Source: Ryuthela nishihirai (lineage: Eukaryota; Arthropoda; Arachnida; Araneae; Heptathelidae). From it: a stretch of DNA of 64,000 nt. The translations under genes and the position numbers were made by a program. The notes beneath the pieces were generated by a model, which was not told the DNA's origin, did not search any database, and worked only from the letters and a program-made list of their open reading frames with translations. The stretch lies in the NCBI GenBank assembly GCA_038380435.1, contig JAWZYU010000125.1, positions 434,001 to 498,000 on the forward strand, read 5' to 3'. Positions 29,501 to 41,500 of the stretch are shown here, in pieces. Positions within the stretch are counted from its first letter, which is position 1. Each line of letters starts with the position of its first letter.

Positions 29501-32500
29501 GAATTGCTATGGAGTGCAAAACTTGATTCACCCTTAAAGAGAATGGACCCCCATTGCTCCTGAGTCCAATTGAAATGATATCTGCACTAGTTTAAATTGT
29601 CACAGGGGCACACACATCACTGGCCACCTAAAGTACAGGCACACCTCATGAAGTCTGCACATGGTGCTAGTGGATAACTGCATTCCACCACTGCTGCAAG
29701 ATCTGATCATGGTGATGTGGTGTTGACATTCTGTTCCTTCAGGTCCTTAACACTGGATATCAGTCCTCCCTTAGAGCTGTTGCATGTCATTATCCACTAC
29801 TGAAGTGTCTGGATGCACTATCCTGGTTGGAATCTCTGCCAAAGTCTATGCACTACTGAATGATTCACACTAAGCCATCTGGTACCAACTCTTTGCTACA
29901 GCTTGCCAATGCACTTCTCAATAATAATTATTATATATATATGCTTTTTTTTTGCATATAATGGGCTAAATAGCAAGGTCACAAGGACTCCAGGGGATCA
30001 GAGAAGGTTGTGGGAAGGGTTGTGTCTCTCTTAACACCGGACAGCTGTTAAGAGACACATGGAAGTCTCCTATTAAGGCCATCCAATGTGTCCTTTAACA
30101 TGTGTGCACAGGATATGGCTTTCCTGCAAACAGGCAACATGGCTTTACATCTGATCCAATGGATGATGGCTTTTCATGCCCATCAGTATCCCCTTTCTTA
30201 CTGAGGACAGGGTGAGGGTTTAGCAGAGATAAATCCAGGTGGGACTCAAATCTGAGAACTACAGATTATAAGCCTAGTGCACTATTGACTGAGTCAACTC
30301 TCATCATCTCATTCACAGGGTTTCAGCAATACAAAGCTGAAAAAGACCAAATTTGGTTACAATATGCATATGCTTAGCAATTCAACTGTAATTTATAAAC
30401 AATTGTTATTCTCTTTTCTAAAATAATATTAAGCCTTAAAACTTACCTTGCAGGATTAGCTGAAGAAACAGATTTTATTTGTGTTAATGCCTGAACTCCT
30501 AGAGATGACAGGTACTAAATGAAAATAATATAAATAATTTTAGTTTTACAAATGAGTTTTAGAATAGTTGTTCTATACTTTATATAAAAATTATGCATTA
30601 AACAAAAGTTATAAAAATAAAGAAATTAGAAATAAAACTTTCATTAAGCAATTGATGTTTACTCAGAATACTTTTCTGCTATTAATGATAGATGACAAAG
30701 CAACACTTTAAAATCGCATGTTTACCATTTTTCTTTAAAAAAATCGTGTTCTGAACTGTCTTTTACAAACAAACAAACAAACAAACAAACAAACAAACAA
30801 ATAAATGCTAATTTTTAGAGATTGTTGAAAGAGAAAAAACGTTTTCCAATACTTTAATGTCCAATATTAACAGTAATTCAGATACTTTTATAAGAATTTA
30901 ATTGGTTAGGAGTGCTTGGAGTTCTCACCCACATTAACAAACCTATTAGTATTAAACTCATATTATGTCAATGGGAAACCGAAATGAAAATCTTCAAAAA
31001 TAAAGATTATTTTGAATCCTTGATGATCCCTCCAAGTGTTTGAAGAGTGAGGATAGATTACAACCTTAATAAAAGTATATTTAACATTTTATGATGGTTT
31101 CCAAAAGAGACAGCATAAATGGTTAAACAAGTTGTGATTAACTTACTAATTTTAGAATCAGAAAAAAATTTTAAAACTTACCCATAGATTCAATTCCCCT
31201 GACTTAGAAACAGACCTCTCTACTAAAGTTTCTGCATTTTCTGGTGTTAGCCGGTACAGCCAAGCCTGAGAGAAAAAATACTGCATTGTAATCAAAACAA
31301 AGACAATACGTATCAAAACAAAAAGAATTACTCAGATACAATCACCAACTTCTTTTTTCCCATTATAAACCTAGACAATGACCCAACTACAAAGTAAAGC
31401 AATATTAAACACACAAACCTGGCCAATGGCCCAACTGCAAATTAGCAATATTAAACACACAAATCCAGCCAATGGCCCAACTGCAAAGAAGCAATATTAA
31501 ACACATAAATAAACCATAATCTATTACATATTTTAGAGAGTGTTTTTTTTTATCCTACTATTAACTTCTCCTAGAAGTAAAAGTCAGGGACATAAAATTT
31601 GGTATACAATTTCTTATTATAACTTAAAGCAACATAAGGGCTTGGCCCCCTAAGCCTTCTTCCTTCTCCACATGAAAGGGGGAAGAATTTTTTCCTAAAT
31701 GGAAGTTAGGACCACCAAATTCTGTATACAGCTTCCTTTTATCATAACGTAATGAAATATAAAGATTTGTCCCCACTTCCACTTTTCATCTCCCCCCCCC
31801 CCACATAAAAAAAATATATATATATATATATACTCAGGCCTAGATCTAGACAAATGTTGAGGGGGTAATGGGGCAAGAAAACAACTGGGATGGAAAAATG
31901 TAAAAGGTGATTCAAGAGACTGGATTTTTACTGCAGTACAACACCTCCTCCTCGGTTTTCCAGGTCTTTCAAAAATTTTCAAAAAATGCATGAAATATAA
32001 TAAGTTTAATAATTTTTTTTTGCCTCTTACTAGCATCACCCCCACATCCACACCCAGATCCTGCCTTGTATGCACCAAGAAGAACCAATCAGAACATGCT
32101 GATATTTGGGGTTCAATGTAGCATTATTGTAGTAATAAATAATTACAATATGGAGACAATTGGAGCTACATACAGAGTTGTAGAATTGGAGCTACAGAGT
32201 TTAATAATGACTGCATCCACCTCTTGCTTGTATGGCATGCTGTGAATGGAAAAGCATGGAGTTAAACAAATGTTTGATGTTGAATTGTAGAATAGTCATC
32301 CAAGCACTATATGCATCAGTGCCCACAGTTTGTCTATGTTTGTCAGGGTGTGCTGATATTGCTGCAACCTCTACTTGACCATATCCCAAAATTTTCAATG
32401 AGTGACAAATCAAGAAATCTAGCAGACCATGGAAGGACATGCATATTGTTCTGCCTCTGGTATTCAATAGTGGCAGCAGCTGCTGCCCAGGGTCTTGCAT

Positions 32501-35500
32501 TATCCTGCTGAAATATGTCTTGCGAGATAGTCTGTAAGTATGTAAGAGCTACTGGCTGTAAATGTCCTGGATGTAACTAACACTGGCAATGGTGGTATGG
32601 ATCTATACTAGGGTGGATTTGCTTTCAGAACAGATCACAGTCCACACCATAATCTCACACAATGGTGCTGTATGCCTCATCTGAATACACCCCTCTCACC
32701 AACCTGTTGGCAGACAGAGATTCTGCCATTACATTCAAACAGACAGAAGTGGGATTCATCAGAAAAGGTTATGCACCATTTGTCATGCCACTGCTGTCAC
32801 TCAATGCACCATTGCAGTCTGGCTGCTTTATGTTGTGGTGTCAGAGGCAGTCTTAGCAATAGTTGGTGAGTGTGCAGTCTGAATGCAATAAATGGCATTG
32901 AACTGTTAATGCCAACATCAGAAGACATGTTATTGACCTCCACTGTTGAGCCAAGGCTGCAGATGGGGCAGAACAATCTGTTATAGCCAGGCTGTGAAGA
33001 TGGCGATCTTCCTGTGGGGTTGTCTATTGACAAGGTTCAGAACCTTCCTGAGGTATTTGTTGCCCATCTTTGAACCATACTGTGCATATATGGTGCACAA
33101 CAGATATACTACATTGCACACAAGCTGCAATTATTTTAAATGAAAGATTGCCTTCTCTCATGCCAACAATATGTCCTCTGTCAAACTCACTCACCTGGAG
33201 CTCATACTGGTCTACATGGCATATCTTAACAACACCTGCACAAGAACTGATAAGCTGAATACAGATACCATCCTTTTAAACACCTGTGAGAAGGGTCCAG
33301 TCACACCCTTTCCAGAATGCTTTCATTGGCCTGACCAATATGACTGCAATGATGACCTCAAAACTCTAATCACTTATTCAGCAGTAGCTGCTAAACATGC
33401 CATGTACAAGTCATGGAGCTTATTTCTTCTTGGTGTTCTGATTTTCATGAACAGCAGTGTATAATAATAATTTTACAGAGCTGCAGAGTCAATCATAGAG
33501 TTGTATGTCATATGAAGACTTGTGATATGGGGAGTGTTATCTACTTTATACCACCTTTATACCTGTTTACCAAATTAATCTAATTGAGTTAATGACCAAG
33601 CAATATCAGGTAAACATTAGCTGTTAGTTTCCTCTATATTTAAATTCAATAAATTATGCAAAATTTTAACTCCCTGGTAAAATAAACAATAATATAGCAA
33701 TTAAATTAATCAACTAATCAGAAGAATTTTGGCAATTAATAATTAGCATACAATATTGATTAATCGAGCATTAGTTACAAATATTGTGAAACAATTAATA
33801 TGGTATATAATATCTGATATTATAAACGTGTAGGTGGAAATGCCTATGATAATAAAGCAGAAAGACATTTCCTCCTACACGTTCATACTGTCATACACTA
33901 GACAATGTGTGAATTTTAAGATTATTTGTAACTAATGTTTGATTAATAAATATTACATGCTAATTATTAATTGCAAATTTTTTCAAATAAGTTGATTAAT
34001 TTAATAGTTAGATTCTTATTGTTGATATATAATGATAGTAATATATAATGATGACAAAGCAGATGTTAGTGAAAATAGTGCTGAGAAATACTTCAGTTAT
34101 AAATGTGGCATATGCCATTCCTCATCCTCGAGTTTAGGAACCTATGCTTTACAATAAATGAAGAGCTAAACTAAGAACCCATGATGGGAAGATCATATAG
34201 TATGAATCCTTAAGTATTATATGTTTATATTAGAGACAAGTTCAGGTAGCTTGGGCTTTGTCAGGCCAAAATAGCACAGATGACTTCAGGCTTGGGCTCA
34301 AAATAATTTAAATTTAAAATATTTCTTGTAATTGTGAAAAAAAAGTATAAATATAAATTTTTTCAATTTTAATTTAAACCTTTTAATCATTTTTTAGTAA
34401 TTAAAAATAAGAAGCGTACTGCTTTTGATTATTTTTAGGTATTCTCTACCTTTAATAAATGAACGATTCTTTGTGTTTATAATTATGTTACCCATGAACT
34501 TTCAGTTTCTACTTGTTAACCATAAACTTTCAGTTTCAACTAGTATTTCTAATAATTTTCATTCCAAAAAGCATTAACATTTTAATTTTGTCACAAAATG
34601 ATTAAAAATTAATAAGAATAAAATAAATGATTAGTGAGATTAATTTCTGTATATGTATTCTGTATATATGTATCAGAGAAAATTTTCTCCTAAATTGGGC
34701 TTGGGTTCAACAATTGTTAAAATGGTTTGGGCTCACATGGGGTCCAAAAATTGAGCCATAACTCATTTCCAATTTATTTGTTACAGCATCATTAATTGCA
34801 GGGAAATTTTGCTTGTGTTTCTTAAATATAAAATCAATTCATAATAGGCTTAATTTAAAATTTCTATTGACAGAAAGATACTAAAACTATTTAAAGTATG
34901 GATAAAACAGCCCACAGAGACTATTAAAATAATAAGAACATTGAGAAACAAATATCTGACCAAAGGGTATTTTATTATCAGAGATTATCTTACCAAAGCA
35001 TGCTGAAGGCAGATATTATCATTCACTTCTTGTGCTACCATTATAGCTTCTTTGAGAGCAGCCAAAGCTTCCTCTCTGAAATGCAATATTTCTGTAATTT
35101 TTTTAGCTTAGTACAAAGAAGTATAATTCATATCCCAAAAAAGTATTACTTATTAAATCGAACAGTGTTAAAAATCAAAGCAGCTGTCTCCTTGACTTGA
35201 GCATAAGTGGGGATTCAAAAAGTTCTTTACATGGGTTGGGTTATTTTACCTCTGAGCAGCACTTTTTTGCACACCATGGGCTAAATGACCAGGTCACATA
35301 GACCCCGAAGGCTCAGAGAAGGTTGGGGGAGGGGACCCACTGGAACAGCTGTTGGGAGACAGATGGTAGCCTCCTGTCAAGGCCCTCCAGCGTGTTCTTT
35401 AACATGCACAAGGTATGGCTCTCCCACACACGGGGCCATGGCTTAACGTCCCATCCGATGGACGGCGGCCTTTCCAAGCCCATCGGTGTCCCCTACTGAC

Positions 35501-38500
35501 CGTGGACAGGGCGGGGAATTTTGCGGAGATAAATCACAACACTGACCCAGCTGGGACTCAAACCTGGGAACTACAGATTACGAGCCTGGCGTGCTACCGA
35601 CTGAGCCACCCCTGCCCCATTCTTCACATGCATCTGCAGAACAAAAACCATTGCAAAAACCAAAAACCTCAACAAAACTTTTACTGTCCTTCAAAGTACT
35701 CCCCTCCAGCATCTATGCAAAGTTGCAAACATCTAAGCCAATTCTTGAAGCCTGGTGGTACTCCTGTTGGGGAATACTTCTCAACTCTGAATGAATGTAT
35801 TTTATAAGGTCTTGCACTCTTGAAAAAGGCTTCTCAGCAAGTTCCTTTTTAATTTTTGGAAACAACCAAAAATCACATGGTGCAAAATCAGGTGAATATG
35901 CAGGATGGAATAATGTTTGATTTTTTCCAGCTCCAGATAAGCTGTAACTTGCCATTCTGGTATGTCATGATGAAAGAGAACCCTTGACATATTTGTTGTT
36001 GGATACTGCTCCTTCATCTCAACCATTTTGGGCAAAACAATATTGGCATAGTATTGGCCATTAATAGTTAATTTTTTCAGGTAAGCTGTCCAAGGCTATC
36101 ACTCCTTGGGAATTGAAAAAAATTGTGAACATCCCTTTCTTGAGCAAAAGTCTTGTCAGAGGATCTGGAGATGCAGTTCATCTTCTGTCACCCAAACATG
36201 GTTGTTGATCTTTCTCGGAGTTGTGTAGTAATAAAACATCTCATTTTGCACATCCATCTCATAACAGTGCCATAGGAACTGGCACGATCCCCATATACTT
36301 GTGATAAATCAACAATAATTTCTTTTTGTATTGTTCCCAAGCTGCATCCCTGTGAAAATGCAAAATCTTTCTGTCTTTGAGATAACCATAGTAGGCCCCA
36401 TAACAACAATACACAGATTTCACAGACCAAACTTTATGCACCACCAGCGAAGAGAGAAATGATGATATGGCCTTTGTTTTTAACATGTAACTATAAAGTT
36501 TAGACAGGGTTTCAAACAAGTCATAGCTCATTAACTTCGGTGTGAGGAGTGCCTATCTACAGACACATGTTGAGAACTTTTTGAACACCCTCTATAATAT
36601 CTCCTGGTCACATGCTAATTGCTCTACAAGTTATAACAACTGACATTCCAGCATAGCTATGATATTTAATTTATGCTAAATCTCTAAGACTGAGTTTAAA
36701 ACATTTGAAAGAAGTTAAATCTATAACAGATATAAAAGGATAATTTCAGCCCAATTGGAGTTTCAGTTATCTTTAATGTACTTATATTAGGCAAACATTA
36801 CAATATATGAAAATCACTGTTTCAAATGGTCTAGGAATTTTTTTCTCAAGGCATTTTGTTTTGAATCACCAACATTGAAGAATATCCTAAAAATGAAAGA
36901 AAATTTACAGAATGATTAACAGCCTTCCCTTGACTCAAGGTGTTATCTAAAAAAATTAGTTTTTTTTTATATAATTGGCCTAAATCAGGGGTGTTCAAAT
37001 TGGGCATTGTTTTCACTCTACCCATTTCCATCTCAAAACAAAAAGAGACAGTTACCAGATATCAGTTAAGAATCATCATGAAGTATTAGAGAAATTTTGA
37101 GAAAGTCCATTCCATAATTGTTTTTTCATTTGCTTTCCCTACAAAATGAAAAGTTAACTTAGCATAATATGTAAATTGATATTTTACTAGGACTTCATTA
37201 ATAGATGAAACTAAGAACATCTAACTCATACCTTGTGTCACTTCTTGCACATGATATGCAATATTATATTGCAGCTGGGCTGTTACATTTATGAGATGTG
37301 AAACCCTATGATACCAATTATTAATTCTACTTAAAATGTCACCCAGTGTGTATTAAACAATTTTTCAAGGGTGGATGCATGGTAGGGGTAGAATTAGATC
37401 TATTAAAAAAAATAGAGGGGATTGAACTATGCAAGAATGGATCAGAATGCATTTCTATTTTTTTTTTAGAATGTTATGCTAATCCCCACCCCCCCAATTC
37501 ATTGGGGAAAATTTCTCAGGGGGAAAGTAATTCTTCTACTACTTCCCCATTCCATCTGCAAAACAATTAAAAAAATTAACTTTTTATGGAAAAGAAAATT
37601 CCTATAAAAGGGAAATTTTTAAATCTTTAGCTTCTATTTCTTTTATCAATAAAATGTTTGAATCTATTCATAAATCAATACAATTTTTTTTTCTTTCTTT
37701 ACTTTGTATACATACCCATAAAAATGTTTTTGTATCAGCTTGCTAATATAAATATAATTACCTTAAGGGGCAGTTTTTTCTTCCTTCATACAAAAATTAA
37801 AATGTTTAGCCCACATATATAATAGCAAAGTTGGGATGAGCTGTTTTACCTCTGAACAGCACTTATTTGCACACAATAGGCTAAATGGCCAGGTCACAAG
37901 AGCCCCATGGGCTAAGAGAAGGTTGAGGGGAGGGGACCCACTGGACAGTTGTTGGGAGACATGGTAGTCTCCCATCAAGGCCAACCAGCATGTTCTTTAA
38001 CATGCACAGGGTATGGCTCTCCTACACACGAGGCCATGGCTAACATTCCATGTGATGTACAGTGGCTTTTCCAAGCCCATCGGTTCCCCTACTGACTGAG
38101 GTCAGGATGAGGAGTTTTGTAGAGATAAATCTCAGTGCTGGTTCAGATGGGACTCAATCCTAGGAACTGTAAATTACAAGCCTGGCATGCTACCGACTGA
38201 GTCATCCCTGCTCCAAGAATAAAAGTCTTTTGTATCAGATATAAAAAGTAAAACTTTTCTGAGATGAGTTTCTTCCTGTTCAAAGCAATACTAATCCAGA
38301 AAGTCTTAGTCCATATTTTATTGTTAACAATTCTGCTTATAATATTAAACTTCATACCGCTCAAAATAATTAGATTACTATATATTTCCTTGTGTGAACC
38401 TGACATTAAAATAAGGAGAATTAGCCATTTTTAGTGTAACTATAAAATTTATACAAATACACATAAATAGTTTTGTGGGAAAAAATTTAAAAAATGGGTT

Positions 38501-41500
38501 TTGCTGATGTGTGGGATTTGAACACACATCTCTCCAGATTCATGCTAGAGTGTTCTAAAACCACTAAACTAATGCCAGCTCTGTCATTCATCAACTAATG
38601 TGAGTTATTAGTCATTGATTTATTGACTTCAAAGTCAACAGGTAACTCTGTGGATTTACTATTTATTGAAATACACACGTATATTTCATTTTTTAACATA
38701 TACAGTGCACTGAGAAACAATGCACAATGGGAAGTTGGGTTTCTTACCTCTGAGTGGTAATGGGGTAAAACTGGAATTCAAATTACAGAATATCTCCCAG
38801 CTTCCATTATGGAGATGTAAATTCGAATCCCCACCACACTCCACATTTTCCCTATTTTATATGCTGACTCAATCTTTGTCAGCATATGTGTATTTTTGGG
38901 TTTTTCTTGAAGACTAGTAAACTTTAAACTTTTTTACCACTGACCTAAACCATGGACATGCTTTCATTCAGAATACAAAGTATATTCATGATATTAAATT
39001 CAACCATGAATCTGCATTTTGATACTTGATGATATTACAGATCACATTTTTTGAAAATTTAAATTGAAACTATTAAATTTAGATAAAGAATAAAGCTGTC
39101 CTGGTGGCTGAATGATTAGAGTTCTTGGTTATTATTAAAGGGACCTGAGTTCAAGCTCCATATAAGCCATGGATGTCAATTTATTTGTGCTGTTTTTCTA
39201 TTGAGGTCTCACCTACTTCACAATCTTGTCTAAAGCATATTATACACACAGGCTCCTTCAGACCTCTGTAACAAGCAGCTGCTTGAGCAGAAATTAATGA
39301 ATTATTTTCATACAAAATTACTATAGTCAACTTATCTAATTAAAAAAAAAATAGAAAGTGCTCACTTGTAGTTTGAAGGGAGTTATACTTCAATGTTTAC
39401 AAAGTAAACAATTACTAATGTTGGTTCTAAATCAGTATTTTTTCATAATGAGAAAACTTTCAAAACAACCTTTGTGCAAAGAGATAAGCAACATAACCTT
39501 ATTTATAAATGCATACATATGGACCAACTTATTATTTAAAGCATAATATATTCTTAACACTGAATTTGTGAGTTAGTTTAACTGAATTTCAAAATTTTTT
39601 TAATTTTTTAATAACAATTTCTAATGTTGGGCATCCAACAGTTTGTAAATAAGAATGAACCTAAATAGATAAGCTCATTTTTTGGTTTCTAATTTCATCT
39701 CACGTTTTTTTATTATTATATTTATTATACATATTGGGCTAAAAGAATATTTAAGCACTAAAAAGTAAAACAGAATTACCATTTTCAGATTTAAAACAGG
39801 TGGCTATCACTTAGGAGTTTACCTGTGTCCAAAACGTGCATGGAGGATTGCCAGATTAAGAGCAGCATAGCGAAAACTCCGAGCAACATCTTCAGAAATT
39901 GGTGTTGCTTTGCTATCTTGAGGAACAGAAGTATTGCGATCAAAATGGTGATAAAGATTTTCCATAGCACCACAGTATTCTTTAACTCTAAGACTGTTCA
40001 GGAAGCTAAGATAATGCTAGTGTAAAATTAAAAAAAGCTTTAATACAACTAATACATTCAAATGAACTCTTTACTGTGAAAAAAAGTTACTAATAAAACC
40101 AATTTTAGAAAATAAATTTTATGCTTTTGGTAAATTAAAAAATAGTATACATATAGTCATCATTTTAATAATCCATCAAATATGTTACACATAAACCATA
40201 GAAAAAAATCAGAAACAATATAATACTTTTGCTAACAAAATTGATACATACAGCTTCAGCTAATTCAGGATTGCCTTTCAGTAATTCTCTAATTTTTTGT
40301 TGCAACTGGTGGGGTGAAAGTGCTTCTCTCTCATTGATTTGAAGTAAAGCAGCCTGCATATTTATTAGAAAGCTTTAAGTAAAGGTTAAAGCAAAAGTAC
40401 TAAATATTAATTGAAAAATGTTACTACTAAATATTGTAATTAAAAATTGATGTTACTAAATATTGTAATTAAAACTTTCACTGCAATCCTTGAACATGAT
40501 GTAAAGTGCATGAAATTATATTATTTTACAATAAACATTTTTACATAAAAAAACGTTCTATATGCAAAGAATGTTGATGCAATTTTCATTCAATATCAAA
40601 ACATTTGTGAATTCTTATAAACTTTATATATTTCAAAGTAATGAAGACTGGCTATTAAACTTGTGAAAAACTAAAATATAACAAACATAGTTGCTACTAA
40701 AGTTTACTAGGATGTGCAGAAACTAATGAGCAACAAATTCAATTTCTGCAAAAAAGTGCAGAATATTTGGTATGAAACATTTGTTAGAGATAAATATCAT
40801 TGTTACTGCAACTTGAAAAGAATCAATTCAGAGATGGGAAAGTAACGCCAGTAGCAAAAGTATGTATATCACATAGCCAAATATTTTGTTACTGCTTTTT
40901 GAAGAGTGAATAATATATGATTTAATTTAAATTTATAAGGTATTTGTTACCCCTTAATGCAATATAACAATAAACTTAGTGATGATGACACATATTCATA
41001 CCAAATTTATTATTAACTAAACCAGTATGTTTGAAATGGAGATGACAGCTGCAACTTCCAATTTCTGCTACTAGAAACCTGTAATCAAGTCACACTTAAT
41101 ACAAAGGGTTAAAATCTGCCTGTGCTACTGGAGTTAACTGCTTAAAAAATTACTTTTAATTTCTGTTTGCAAAACATGATATTTCCATATAAAAGATAAA
41201 ATTGATCTAATATTAAAATCATATAACAAGCTTTCTTTAAGATATCAGATTAATTTTAAGTTTTAAAAATTTTCATTACCTGTTGAGCAATGAAGAATTC
41301 CGCTTGTTTTTGAGATGCAAGAACATGGATTTCGTCATATTCACTACAGTTGCAGGAAAAAATTAAATAACTTATACATCATGGGGAAAATTTTTGGAAA
41401 AAGCATTTAGCTTTATAATATTTATGAGTAAAAAAATTGCATTAACTATGTTAATAACACAAAAAAACTGGGTCGTCTAGAGCAACTGATATTGCTATTC

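Noticed and set aside
30766..30801. CRISPR-like or regulatory array at the AAAC repeat
   Set aside because: It is a simple tetranucleotide microsatellite.
38518..38592. Functional tRNA gene
   Set aside because: A- and B-box are present, but stems are irregular, the spacing is long and the sequence is tied to a dispersed repeat.
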